Shown here: in pieces, positions 32,407 through 44,179 of the stretch
How the letters are laid out: the number at the start of each line of letters is the position of its first letter
Numbering within the stretch: position 1 is the stretch's first letter
The notes under the pieces: model-generated
What the model saw: the letters and a program-made list of their open reading frames with translations, nothing else
Databases searched by the model: none
What the model was told of the DNA's origin: nothing
Assembly: GCF_004337985.1 (NCBI RefSeq)
Contig: NC_043740.1
Span: 4,700,140-4,764,139 of the forward strand
DNA: 64,000 nt
Direction: 5' to 3'
From: Pyricularia pennisetigena
Taxonomy: Eukaryota > Ascomycota > Sordariomycetes > Magnaporthales > Pyriculariaceae
Position numbers and translations under genes: made by a program

Positions 32407-33086
32407 TCCCCTTTTTTTGCTATTATTTACATAAAGTCGGAAAAAACAAATATATTAAAAATAAAACCCCAAAAAAAAAATCCCTTTTGTATCCCAACCC
32501 GACTCTAACTCCCGATATAAACCCCCTGGATAATTAAACCTTTTATACCGACCTATAACCCCTTAAATGGACAAACCCCCGAATTGGAAAAAACCCTTAA
32601 AATTGTAATAACCCCCGAATTTAAACCCCCGACTCGCATAATATTAACCCACGGAATTAATTATTAAACCAGGTAATTAACTTGGTTATTCGTTGGTAAT
32701 AGTCCAAATTAGGCATATTATATAAGGTATTTCGAATACGTAAATCGCCCAAAACACGAGCTTTTTCAATTTTAATTCAATTTTAGGTATAAAGTCGGTA
32801 TAATTTGTTTATTCATTAACCTATGCAGGGTAAATTCGGGTAATACGGACGGTATTAGGTTAACAAAAATCCAATATTTGTAAAAAAAACATGTAATGGG
32901 TAATTAATTAACGAATTCATTAAATACCTTAAAATTTAATAGGTAAAAACTAGGCTTTTTGGGGTTTAAACCCTATAAATTTTAAAAAAAAACTTTGTAA
33001 ATTGGACGCGTTAAAGGCTTTGTTAAGCTATTAACGGGTATTTGTTTGGATTCCAGATATTTTAAAATTATTAATTTTTTTATAAT
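32407..33086 (-). mobile_element. 3' end of a truncated copia element (copy A body)
   Basis: The 680 bp are homologous to 33640-34320 (shared AACTCCCGATAT and GTATTTGTTTGGATTCCA), covering sequence between the RNase H gene end and the 3' LTR. The copy is cut off at 33086, where the complete element begins. Confidence 0.75.
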
Positions 33087-33639
33087 TGTCAACAATATAG
33101 GTTGCTAACAGGGGGTTAGGTATTAGTCTAGGTGCGGCGTGGTGCTAGTTGCGGTGTAAAAGCCTGTAATTACAGGGTTTGTATACATTAAATTCACTAA
33201 TTTTGGGATTAATAGATTTAATTCATTGGTGGGGGAAATTTTGCTTTATTTCCCTTATATACTTTCCGACATCGAAATGGGGGTCCGCACCCCGTAAAGG
33301 GTTCCGGTACCGCACACGATTTTCCGAAAATTATTTTGTATACGTTGTTGAAAAAACACCTTTATTTCCATATAAACCATTTTTGGGTTCTCACTAATTT
33401 GCTAATTTGGTGAAAATTTCAACTCGGTATAGGGTAGTTAATTCGTAAATGCAGGGTGGGTATTAAACCCGGTACAGGGTGAAACCCCAGTCGCTGATTT
33501 TGAATCGCAATTCCTGCAACACACAAGATATAATAAAAAATTTAACAACTTGAGCAACCCCATTTCGGCGTTATTTATTGTGGCTTATATACAAATGAAA
33601 ATGGACCCATTACATGCTAAATAACGCATATAATTAACA
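33087..33639 (-). repeat. Copia 3' LTR (copy B)
   Basis: It is 553 bp, pairs with 40161-40713 and begins TGTCAACA and ends TTAACA on the plus strand. Confidence 0.85.
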
Positions 33640-34181
33640 CCCCCTTTTTTTGCTACTATTTATATAAAATCGGAAAAAAAATACATAATAATAAAACCCT
33701 AAAAAAAAAATCCCTTTTATATTCCAACCCGACTCGAACTCCCGATATTAACCCCTTGGATAATTAAACCCTTTGTACCGACCTGTAACCTCTGAGATGG
33801 ACGAACCCCCGAATTGGAAAAAACCCCCAAAATTATAATAACCCCCGGATTCAAACCCCCGATTCGCATAATATTAACGCACAGAATTAACTATTAAACC
33901 AGGTAATTAATCTGGTTTTTCGTTGGTAATAGTCCAAATTAAACATATTATATAAGGTATTTCGAATGCGTAAATCGCCCAAAACACGAGCATTTTCAAT
34001 TTTAATTCAACTTTTAATATAAAATCGGTATAAATTGCTTATTAATTAACCTGTGCGAGGTAAATTCGGGTGATACGGCCGGTATTGGGCTAATAAAAAT
34101 CCAGTATTTGCGAACAAAGGAAGTGTAATAGGTAATTAATTAACGAATTAATTAAATACCTTAAAATTCAATAGGTAAAAA

Positions 34182-34589
34182 CTAAGCTTTTAGGGGTTTA
34201 AATTTTATAAATTTTAAAAAAACCTTATAAATTGGAAGCGTTAGGGGTTTTATTAGGCTATTAGCGGGTATTTGTTTGGATTCCAGGTATTTTAAAATTA
34301 TTAATTCTTTTATAATTAATTCCCGTACGTAATAAAATTTTAATAACGTATATTTAATACGTTGGTGGTGCGTAGGGTTATATGCGCTAGCTATAAAACC
34401 TATATTATTTCCAAATAATACAATAAAGCCTTTTATAAATAGTCCAATCTTTATAAATAAGTTTTTAAACCATTGTGCTTTACGCAGGGTTTCCGTTAAA
34501 ACATCGGTTTCGGTTTTTGGAGTGTTTAAAACTATAATACTAACCTTTTTGCATTTCCACGTTATACGGCCCCCAAATAGGGTATACAA
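34182..34589 (-). pseudogene. Copia RNase H fragment
   Basis: A 135-codon frame corresponds to the last part of a copia polyprotein. GNNIGFIASAYNPTHHQRIKY matches the family pattern of a G-N/D-N-x-G stretch followed by NPxxHxRxKHI. Next come the YYVREL equivalent and SLIKPLTLPIYKVFLK, which corresponds to the ADGLTKPL tail. Acidic active-site residues are missing. The domain is clear and the copy is dead. Confidence 0.75.
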
Positions 34590-35141
34590 ATATCCGTAAA
34601 TGGATTTTGAATTTTCCTTAGCCCCGGCAAAATCGCTATTATGAAAACCCAGTAATTTTAAACCTTTAAAACCCCCTATTAGTAAATTGGGTGGTAATTC
34701 GGTTTTAAATATTCTATTTCCGTTACAAATAAATAAGGATTTAAAACCCGCTAAATAACGTAATAAGTTTTTAGCTGCCGTTAAATGGATTTTAATGGTT
34801 TTTGTTAAAAAACGTAAAAACTATTAAACCGTAAAGCCGATATCCGGGCGCGTTAATAGCATTAAATATATAAAAATGCCGATAATACGTTGTAATAATT
34901 TAATTTCCAGCGCATTTACGGGTTTACCCCGGTTATATTTTAACACACCCGGTTATAAAAAAATAAATATAACTTTGCAATTAACTAATCCGAACGTTGT
35001 TAATACTTCCTTTATATAATGATTTTAATGGAGTTAAAATAGGCGTCTAAGCCTATCCTTTATAATTTAAACGCCTAAAAAATAGGTTGTAGGGCCCCCA
35101 TTTTCCAACGCGTATATTTTATTAAAACGGGCTTTTAAATC

Positions 35142-35444
35142 CTAAATATATTGCAGTTTAGGACCTATTAGCAGGTAATCGTTTACGAAAATAACGATAA
35201 AATCCTTGGATTCAACGTTATAAAAAACAGCGGGATTAAAAATTAATGGTTTAAAACCTTTTTCAAAAAATAGGGTTTTAAATTTGTTTTGCCATTTTTT
35301 TAAACCCTGTTTCAAACCATATAACGCTTTTTCCAACTGTGTAACCTGCAATTTTTTCGGGTTATAACCCATTTCCACTAAAGTTTTAGCAGTAATAGGG
35401 TTACAATTTTTTACCCATTCGTTAAAACCGTTTGGAATTTGCAA
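35142..35444 (-). pseudogene. Copia reverse transcriptase fragment
   Basis: A 100-codon frame holds the copia RT signature LEKALYGLKQGLKKWQ and the active-site strand FVNDYLLIGP. Family members have Y-V-D-D there, so the first catalytic Asp is Asn. This is a G-to-A change in GAT consistent with RIP on that strand. Sequence continues upstream (35864-36256) as a poorly conserved linker between integrase and RT. Confidence 0.8.
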
Positions 35445-36296
35445 ATATATATTTACGTCGGTAAAGTTACTATTTAAAAACGTACGGATAAAATCGTTTT
35501 GTTTTATTTCCCAATTTTGTGCATTAATTATAACTAATAATATACGCCAAATAGCTGGTATATTAATGTTAGCAAAAGTTTCGATATAATTCAGGCCTTC
35601 GACCTGTAAAAGACCCCTAATACCAAATTTAATTTTATATTTGAAAGGCTTATTATTTTAATCCTTTTTTAATTTAAATACCGGCCGGGTGAAAACGAGT
35701 TTACGGTTTATTGGTATTTTAATTTTTGGGACAAAGCGGAAGGTTTTTGCAATAACGATTTGGTCGAATTTAAACGCTAAAACAATTAACTATTTAGCAC
35801 TTTTAAGGTTATTTAAAACCTGTTAGTAACTATTTGGTTCACCATTTTTGATGCGCTTCTTTTTTATTTTCCTTTTGGTTTAAAAACAAAATAATGCACG
35901 TAATCTATATTCATTAAATCTGGGTTTTCGAATTGCGTATTTGAATTATTTATATTTTGTATTTTAAGTGCTAAAAACACCAGAATTTCCGTTGTTTTAA
36001 ATACTGGATTAGGTACCGCTACCGTTATAAGCTTTGGGGGGCGAACGGTAGGCTGTACAAACCTAGCAGGCACTTTATTTTCAAGGTTCAAATATTCTGT
36101 AACGGGCTGTAATTGCCCTGGAACCGGTAGTAAATACCCTGTATTTTCAAAGTTTTTTAAGGGATAATTATCCGCTGGAACGCTGTTAATTTCGTTTTTA
36201 AATTCAAAATTAAAATCCCCCTTTAAAATGTGTAGCGTTTTCCCTGGAATAACCAAATTTTCAACGTATATACCCTTTATAATTTTACGGTAAAAG

Positions 36297-37133
36297 TTAT
36301 ATATACGGCCGTTTAACGGGTGCGTAAACCAACATTGTAAAATTTAATAAATGGGTTAAAAATTTCACCGTTTCGGTGCGGGGAACCAATTTATTAAATT
36401 TTTGGCGTTTTTCCAACGGTATAATAGCCTGGTATACAATATTAATTGCCCGAAAATACCCTAAATTGGGTTTGTGCGGTAATCCAGGTTGGAATTCGGA
36501 ATAAAATTCCTCGTAAAATATTAAATCCCTATTAATTACCGCTGTACGGTTAACTAAATTAATCACGGTACATAGTAAATAACACCATAAATATAACGGT
36601 AAACCCGCCGCTATAATAGTAAACCGAAACTTATCCAAAATAACCTTAACGGACCGTTCCGTTAATACGTTTTGGCCGTGGTTATAAGGATTCGAAATGC
36701 TAAAATTAACACCTTTACTTGTAAACCAATTTTAAAGGTTTATATTAACTTCGTACCCCCCATCGAAGTAAAAATTCAGGGGGTAACGCCCGTACGTAAT
36801 TTTTAAAACCCTAAAAAAACCTTTAATAGCCATTAAAACCGTAGGTCCGGTTTTATTTTCTAATAGGATAAACCACCGAAAACGTGATTTTCGGTCCACT
36901 AGTAACAAAAATACGGGCTTTTTATTGTAAAAATTAGGTTTAAAAATCATTGTATTACCTCTCATAAAATCGAAAATAATAAGGGGTGTAGGGAATACAA
37001 TTTTATTTGTACGCCTAACAAAAATGGTTTTAATATAAATAACATAGGTAATTGTCCTAATTTTATCGAAATTAGGTAAACCTTTTATAATTTTAACGGT
37101 TTTTTTTAGCAATAATAACCCTATATGCCCCAA
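36297..37133 (-). pseudogene. Copia integrase fragments
   Basis: Two frames belong together. The first (37133-36732) begins with the GAG-pre-integrase-like MGHIGLLLLKKTVKIIKGLP. It continues through the integrase core as FLLLVDRKSRFRWF and NFYFDGGYEVN. The second (36638-36297) continues with IAAGLPLYLWCYLLCTVINLVNRTA and KRQKFNKLVPRTE, typical of the region after the catalytic Glu. A stop and short gap separate them. Several Cys of the zinc finger are missing. Confidence 0.75.
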
Positions 37134-37579
37134 ACGTCTGTGCTATGACAGGGTTTTTTGGGCCTGGATTTCGTTACAATTACCTGTAATTCCATTTCCT
37201 TTAAAGGTTAACCAACCGTCCGTAATCCGTTTTAGGCTTAAAAGGAGGTAATTTACAGGGGCTTGCTCTAAATCCAATAATAAAAAAGGTTTTAACAACG
37301 GATTTCTTATATGGGAAACCCCCTTTTTTCGGAAATAATCCCTTTTATACTAAACTGCATAAAAGGGTTATTTAACGGTATGCCGGGCCTAGGGGGCCTA
37401 ATTTCACGTGGATTTTCGGGGTTTTTACCGCTAAATTTCTGCGTTATAGGTGAATTTACGGTTATTTCCGTATTTTGTTCGGGATTTAGCTTTTCCGTTA
37501 CTGTATTTTCTTCCGGTTCCGAATCGGTGTAAATTTAATAATCCTCGTAATCTTCGGGGTTTATGCTATTTAATTTTAT

Positions 37580-39387
37580 TTACAGCGGGGTTGCGTAACC
37601 CTTTATAACCCCTTGTAAAACTATATCAAAAACGGTGTTATATTTACCTATTACACAGGCGTAATTCGAAATAACGTTATTTTGAACAAGGATATTGCAC
37701 CCTTTAACCTTTGAACAAAACGAATATTTAGCGGTATTTAAACGTTCCCACGCCTTGCGATTTTTATCGTACAAAGTATTTTTTACTAATACCCCCCTTA
37801 TATTATAATATACAAAACCATTAACGATATTTATTCCAAACGAGGGGATATATAAAACGTTATTTAACGTACTTTTTCTAAATTCGTCAGTTTTTCGGCC
37901 CTAACGGATGTGTATTTTTACAATTCCGGTATTTACAGGCCTAATAGGGCCATTTCTTGTACCGATTTCGATTGTAAAACCGGGGGTATAATCGGTAAAA
38001 AATTGCTTATTTGCAAAAATATGGTGCGTGCTATTTACATCGTACAGGATAGGGTAATTTAATTTCCATAATTTAGGGGTCCTTTTTACGCCGCGTTTAG
38101 GTTTTGTTTTAACCCTAAAATTAACTGTTAAAATTTGTGGTTTTAGCGTTTTACCGGTATCGGTTTGCGAATCCGAATCGGAACGTAATTTTATAATTCC
38201 GCTAATAGCGGAATTAACCTCCTGTTCCAGGGCGTTATACGCTGCGCCTTTATTAACGTCACCTGGAATCGAGCCCGTAAATAATTCGAAATTTATAAAA
38301 GTTATGGACGTTCCAGCGGTTAATTCGCTGGAATTGGAGGATTTAGTATTTTTTGCAAAAACAGAATCCGAATTAAAGTTTTTACTTTTTTTTCTTGATT
38401 TAGAGGTGTTTTCCTGCCCATTATTCTCCTTTTTAGCGCCTTTTTTAGCTTTTTATTAACCCGTTTTTTTGCCTTCAGACCTATAATTAACGGCCTTAGC
38501 CGTTGTAAAGCCTGAAATCGAATTTTCGCATATAAGGTCCGCCATAAGGTATTGCAAATTTAATTTTTCCGAATTTTGGCCTATTACCTGCAGGGCCCGT
38601 TGAGTACTGCGTTGGCGTTCGGTCCAAATAAGGAATATCCCCTTTGAAGCCCGTAGGTCTTAATTTCGTACGTTTACGGGGTTAATTTGCACGTTGGTAT
38701 TCGCTAATTTAACAACCAGTAAATTAAAACGGTTATTAAATTTGGGTATTGCTTTTTTAAATTTTGAAACATTTAAGGCGTGGAATTCCCGATATAGTGA
38801 ATTTCGACTGATTTCGGGTGCAACGGAATAACTATTTTCCAGGGTTTTATAAACCGTTACGGGGCTGGAATGCTATGTAATAAATTTTGAGGGTTTTTTG
38901 GTTAAACTGTTTTTTATAAGTAATAATAGGATTAATTACTCGTATTCCGGTAGGGTATAACCAATTATAGGGTGGCAAATAAGTTCCGCTGTTTTTATAA
39001 CCTTAAATCATATTATTAACGCCTGTTTCCACAAATCGTAATTGCTAAGTTTTATTAATTTACAATTTTCGGGGAAAAAAACACCCGTTTCGATAATTTT
39101 TTACCTATCCCGCTACCTAAAATGAGGTTACCAGGTGGATTAGGGGGTGCGGTAGCGGGTTTGTTTTCCGAATTACTATTTAAATCAGTGGAATTACCGT
39201 TTTTTAGGGTTAATAAGGTAGTTAATTGTTGAATTGTTTTTTAAAATTAATCTATTTGCGTAGTTAACGCTTTTAATTGCAGGTTTTGGGCTTGTAATTT
39301 AGCGGTTAAAACTTCGTTTGGGCTGGGTTTAAGCCTTTTATTATTTGGAATTGGGCCGGGAAAGCCCAATATAGGGCTGTTTTCCAT
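37580..39387 (-). pseudogene. Copia gag and protease remnant
   Basis: The frame opens at an ATG at 39387 that follows the 5' LTR and leader. It reads ENSPILGFPGPIPNNKRLKP and then a Leu/Gln coiled-coil-like stretch before a TAA stop. Further pieces continue to about 37580 with many stops. I could not identify the zinc knuckle or protease triad with certainty. The position upstream of integrase is the main argument. Confidence 0.5.
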
Positions 39388-40160
39388 TGTAAAGTAATTT
39401 GAATTATAATTGCAATTCGTTAATTTATAGCGATAATTAATTAACCTAATTGTTTAAGGGTAAATACCTTATTAATTTAGGATTTTCATACAGTTTGCCT
39501 TTTAACGGGTATAGGCTTGTAATTGCCAATTACAGGGTTTATTGCTATTTTTAATGGTTAAAATCCATTGAAATACAGGGTTGGAATCCCTAAAATCTAT
39601 AATTAATGGGTGCCCTGGTATTTGTACCAATCCAGGTACACGTAACGATTTCAATTCGTTAAATGGGTGCAAAGTAAATTGCAGGGTATCGTGCAGGGTA
39701 AATTAACCATTAACGTAATTCCGCTAATAAATTTATGGGCTATTATAAACTTTATTAAACGCATTAGGATTTAATGGGTTATTAGCGAACGAATACAGGG
39801 GTTTTTGGCCCTAATTCGCTAGCGTAAACCCTATTAAAAATTTGAACCAATCACAATGGCGTGCACGATCTATAAAAACCGCACCAAAAATTTTTAGATT
39901 TGCAATGCAAGCGATCGCTGCAGTACCTAAAAAGGCCTAAATCGAACGCTAATTTTAAGCGATCCCCATTGTAAATACAGGGGGTTAGGTGCTAAATTAG
40001 CGCCTAAAACCAACAATTTTGCACAAAAACAGCAATATTTTCGTCAGTATACGTGCTATAAAAATGCGACAATAACCAAAATAAAACCTAAATTTCAGGC
40101 TTTCCAGCAATGCAAAATGCATTTTAATGCACAAACTAAAACCTTTCCGGGTTTATAACC

Positions 40161-40713
40161 TGTTAATAATATGGGTTGTTAACAGGGGGTTAGGCATTAG
40201 CCTAAGTGCGGCGTGGTGTTAATTACGGTGTAAAAACCTGTAATTACAGGGTTTATATATATTAAATTCACTAATTTTGGGATTAATAAATTTAATTTAT
40301 TGGTGGGGGAGATTTTGCTCTATCTCCCTTATATACTTTCCGATATCGAAATTGGGTCCGCACCCCGGAAAGCGTTCCGGTGCCGCATACGATTTTCCGA
40401 AAAATTATTTTATATGCGTTGTTTAAAAAAACACCCTTATTTCTATACAAACCATTTCTTGGTTCGCACTAATTTGCTAATATGGTGAAAATTTAAACCC
40501 GATACAGGGTAGCTGACTCGTAAGTCCAGGGTGGGTGTGAACCCGGTATAGGGTGAACCCCATTCGCTGGCACTTTGAATCGCAACTCCTGCAATACAAA
40601 ATATAACGGAAAAAGCCGACAGCCCCAACAGCCCCACTTCGGCCCTATCTATTGTGGCTTATATAAAAATAAAAGTGGACCTATTATATGCCAAATAACG
40701 CATATAATTAACA
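40161..40713 (-). repeat. Copia 5' LTR (copy C)
   Basis: It is 553 bp, the same length as copy B. On the minus strand it is followed by a primer-site-like GGTTATAAACCCGG. Confidence 0.85.
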
Positions 40714-42205
40714 CTGTTTTTTCGATTTTTTTCGATTTTCGATTTTGTTGAATATTATTTTTAATTCTTAACCAAATTTCATAATTTTTCAACGTGGGGG
40801 GTCGTATATATATGTACCGTTATAATAGATTTTTGTATATATACCGTATTATATAAACCGTTCAATAAGCAAATAGGCAAAGTTTACACTTTTTTGTATA
40901 GAATTTACAATTGCAATTCGTTTATACTTTCACAAATTTTAACGATAATAAAACCAAAACTTCAGGATTGGATTACGTATACAAACGAACGTCCACGTAT
41001 AATTCAATTTATAATATTGGTTTTAACAATTTCTTTATAGTGAAAAATGCTAAATGTGTATTTTATGAATCTTTTCGCTTTATTTAATTAATTGTATATT
41101 ATTTTTGTTTTGCAGCCATACTGTTATGGATTCGTGCTTAAGGCACATATCACGTGATGAGATACAGGAGCGGGTCGGGGACAATGTATAAAAGGGAAAG
41201 ACACTACCACGACCCGGACACACACCTTTCCTTCCTTCTCCCCTCAGCGTTAGTAATAACACCAATAAGGATACTTAACGGTCCCAAGGCCGTTGGCTTA
41301 CCCTATAACACATACTTTATAATTTCTGCACGTGGGGCGTGGCATATACATATAGACTATAATTTTATAGTTTGGTACACATATCCAACTATATAAGCCG
41401 TTAAATACGCGGATAGGCAAGGTATATTTAATTCTATATATAATTTATAATCGAAACGTTGTTATATTTTCACCAATTTTGAGATTAATATAACCAAAGT
41501 TCTAAGGAGTGGATAACGTATATAAACAAACGTCAACATAAAATCCGATTTATAATAACCGCTTTTTTCACTTTTTACTTCATTTAATCAAATAGAATTT
41601 ATAAAGCAACAGTTTATAAGCATTTATCTACAAATTTATAAAATAATGGATATATCAAAGTTCCTTTCACTTTTACCAAAATTTGCGTAAATTATTCAGT
41701 TTTTGAATAAATCATCAGTTAATATAGAAATATTAATATCATTTTTGTTTAAATCGATAATTGCATGCTTTTTGCAGTTTTGGGTCCGCTAAGCTATTAA
41801 TATTGTAGTTTAGTTTCAAATTAATATTATATATCACAATTTAAAGTAAAAATTAAATGTAATAAAAAATTACAAATTTTACTAAACATTTAAATATCTT
41901 TCCAAATACACTGGCTACAAAAGCGCGGCTGCAGGTAAAAGAATTAGCAAGCTCCAATTATTCCAACACAGGTTATTTTATATTTTTATAATTTCTATTT
42001 ATTTTTTTATTCGAATGTTCAATTACATATTATAATTAAACCATTTCTTTTTGCTATTATAATGCGAACATATAATATATACCCGCTATAAAGGGCGAAA
42101 TGCGACAAATTGTCGTTATTAGTACCGGCGTACGGCTATAAACGGCGAAATACGACAAATTGTCGTTGGTGGTACCGCCATAAACGGGGAAATGCGACAA
42201 ATTGT
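40714..42205. mobile_element. Third foldback arm, single copy
   Basis: This AT-rich arm is homologous to 23930-24957 in the same orientation (CTGTTTTTTCGATTTT at its inner end, ATATACCCGCTATAAAGGGC at the outer end). It includes the approximately 230 bp segment that the right arm at 23726 has lost. Its inner end abuts copia LTR C. The other half of this foldback copy is not visible next to it. A solo LTR interrupts it at 41122-41310. The outer end carries two to three copies of the 43 bp motif containing CGACAAATTGTCG. Confidence 0.75.
41122..41310 (+). mobile_element. Solo LTR of an unseen retrotransposon
   Basis: The 189 bp sequence starts TGTTATGG and ends CCTATAACA. It is bounded by exact 5 bp duplications CATAC (41117-41121 and 41311-41315). 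The empty site is preserved in the related arm at about 24347-24365. A TATA box (TATAAAAG, 41187-41194) and CT-rich sequence (TTCCTTCCTTCTCCCC) mark U3 and R/U5 in plus orientation. GC content is far higher than the flanks, so it has not been RIP-mutated. No internal domain remains. Confidence 0.88.
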
Positions 42206-42427
42206 CCTCAGATTAAAACGACCGCGTTCTTTTCGGCTAATGTAATTGGTCGAAAAACCATATATGGAGCGCTCGGTCCCCACTGCGAAGCAGGGGGGTC
42301 TAGTTTGAGCACTGAGACTAAACGAGCGCGATATTTTCGGCCAATGTAATTGGTCGCAAAGCCATGTGGCTGAAAGCTACTTGGAGCGCTCGGACCCCGC
42401 AGGGGTCTAGTCTGAGCACTGGCACTA
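42206..42427 (+). repeat. Two fused copies of short GC-rich family 1
   Basis: The first copy (42206-42320) follows ACAAATTGT and ends in GAGACTA. The second (42321-42427) lacks its first few bases, so the end of one unit serves as the start of the next. The second ends CTGAGCACTGGCACTAG. Confidence 0.8.
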
Positions 42428-43447
42428 GGTCCACTCCTCTCCGTCGCTTTGCTTCACCGCCTACCCGCTCGATCGTGCACACTTCTCCGACGCGGTTGCG
42501 ATTATGCGCGAGGGGGAATAAGCCGTGCAAAGAGCGGATGGAACATTAGATTTCTTGAAATTTCTGTATTGCGACTGGACTTCTATTTCCGTTTATGTGA
42601 AAAAAAAATGAAAAAAAAAAGTGCAGGAGCACCAAATAGCATGCGGGTATATGGTACGACATCAGGTTCCCAACCTAGGCCAAATTCGCCCAGAAACTCG
42701 CGCAGGGGTTACAGCCATCAACTTTTTCCCTCGGGGTGTGCAGCCCATCGAACCTCGAACGACGACAATCGCTTATCATTGTTCTAGCATGTCAAATTGA
42801 ATCAAAGAAAAGCAAAGCCGTTCTGTAAAAAGAAACTAGCCGGGATCATGCTGCCCGAGCTGCCTTGGCCCCAGCCCCGAAAAGACGAACAAAAAAACGG
42901 TGACGGCAAGTCGGAATGCCAAAGAAATGCTCGGCCTAGCCAACCCCCCCACCGACCAATCAGCGCCAACCACGACTGCGACCCCTTGTCGACAACATCC
43001 ACTTGTCGACAGGACGACCCAACCTCGTGCAGTGCTGCCCAAAAAAAACAAAGAGGTTACTACAGATGCGTAGATGGCGGCACGTCGTGGTCACCGCCAG
43101 TTTGTCAAGTGCAGGAACCTTGGGTGACTGGGGGGTTTGCCTCGGATCCATGAATATCCACCCTGTTCTGGTCTGCCATTTTACTGTGTATAAAGATGCC
43201 GCCACGCTCGCCCAAGTTTACGACTTGTTGTTTTTCTTTCTTTTTTTCTCCTCAGGGGCGGGCACCTCTCGAGTTTCTTCAGGGTGTGCCAGAGGTGTGT
43301 GTGTGTAGTGGTGTTTCTTTTTTTTTCCCTTTTCGCGAGAGGGGGGTTAGAGAGAAACACAAACACATACACACTTTTTTTCTCATAAGCCTAATTTTAA
43401 TCATTATCTTGCCGCTCGAGCTTCAGGCAAAAAAAGAGTTGGTCATC
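42428..43447. other. Boundary of repeat block and promoter region
   Basis: Composition becomes gene-like. A TATAAAG box at 43189-43195 and a C/T-rich leader (43225-43380) precede the gene at 43448. No other gene is seen. Confidence 0.45.
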
Positions 43448-44179
43448 ATGAGCTTGCAAGATCTTTACTCTTCAGCAACAACTTCAACAGCAACAACAAC
43501 AACAGCAACAGCAAACTTTCTGCTCCCGTTGGGAGCGGCAGCACCGACAATGTCTTTCGAGACAAGCTTCCGCCCGTCCAGCAAGGCGGTCGGCGCCTCG
43601 TCCCTGCCCAACCTACCGGCCTTGTTCGTCTGCTTCATGCTCCTCCTGCAGACGTACCTTGCGCTGGCCAACCCTGCCGCCGCAGCTGCCGCCTCGGCGC
43701 TGTTCCCGGGGTACAAGACCCCCTCGCGCAACGGCGACAGGAACACCGACAACCACCACAAGGACGGCAGTGACGAATACATCAAGCTCAGCAGGGACCA
43801 CGACGTGATCCTCCCGCGGCAACAACGGCAACAACAATCGGTCGGCTCGACCTGCGACGGCTCCGAGGGGCAGTGGAACTGCATGACGACCTCGTGGCAG
43901 AGATGCGCGGCGGGCCGGTGGAGCGTCGTCGTCGACGCGGCCGACGGGACGACCTGTCACCCCGGAGGCTTGACTTGGGACTTTGCCATCGAGGACGGGA
44001 GGGGGCAGGGTGGTGGGAACGGAGGGGGCCGCGCCACCAGCAGCGCGTTCCCTGGTCCCGGATGGGGATTGAAGGGCGGTATAGGTGGGGGTGGAGGGGG
44101 AGGTGGAAGGCATTCACTAGGTGAATGGAGCCTGGTCCTTTTTGGGGGCTTAGGGCTGGTCGTGGGCGGCTGGGTCTAG
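43448..44179 (+). CDS. Secreted or anchored protein with CBM19-like Cys motif
   Basis: A single exon encodes 243 residues. A Ser/Thr/Ala-rich N-terminus is followed by a strong hydrophobic segment (LPALFVCFMLLLQTYLALA), which could be a late signal peptide or a type II anchor. An internal Met within it (43637 region) would give a classical signal peptide. The core has Cys at 136, 145, 153 and 170 in CDGSEGQWNCMTTSWQRC, then GRWS and GTTC. This resembles the chitin-binding CBM19 pattern, known in fungal chitinases. A Gly-rich tail ends in a hydrophobic stretch (WSLVLFGGLGLVVGGWV) suggestive of a GPI-attachment signal. Together this suggests a wall-associated protein. Binding activity is inferred. 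Confidence 0.7.
   Translation: MSLQDLYSSATTSTATTTTATANFLLPLGAAAPTMSFETSFRPSSKAVGASSLPNLPALFVCFMLLLQTYLALANPAAAAAASALFPGYKTPSRNGDRNTDNHHKDGSDEYIKLSRDHDVILPRQQRQQQSVGSTCDGSEGQWNCMTTSWQRCAAGRWSVVVDAADGTTCHPGGLTWDFAIEDGRGQGGGNGGGRATSSAFPGPGWGLKGGIGGGGGGGGRHSLGEWSLVLFGGLGLVVGGWV

Larger units (their letters stand above)
33087..40713 (-). mobile_element. Full-length but dead Ty1/copia element, RIP-mutated
   Basis: The 7.6 kb element lies between two 553 bp LTRs (33087-33639 and 40161-40713) and is oriented on the minus strand. Coding remnants occur in copia order: gag from about 39387, integrase, reverse transcriptase, then RNase H at 34182. A polypurine tract (AAAAAAAAGGGGG on the minus strand, 33640 upward) abuts the 3' LTR. 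A primer-site-like GGTTATAAACCC follows the 5' LTR. AT content is very high, stops are frequent, and catalytic residues are lost. The flanks show no 5 bp duplication (ATAAT versus CTGTT). The right flank is the middle of a foldback arm, so the element or a predecessor inserted there. Confidence 0.85.
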
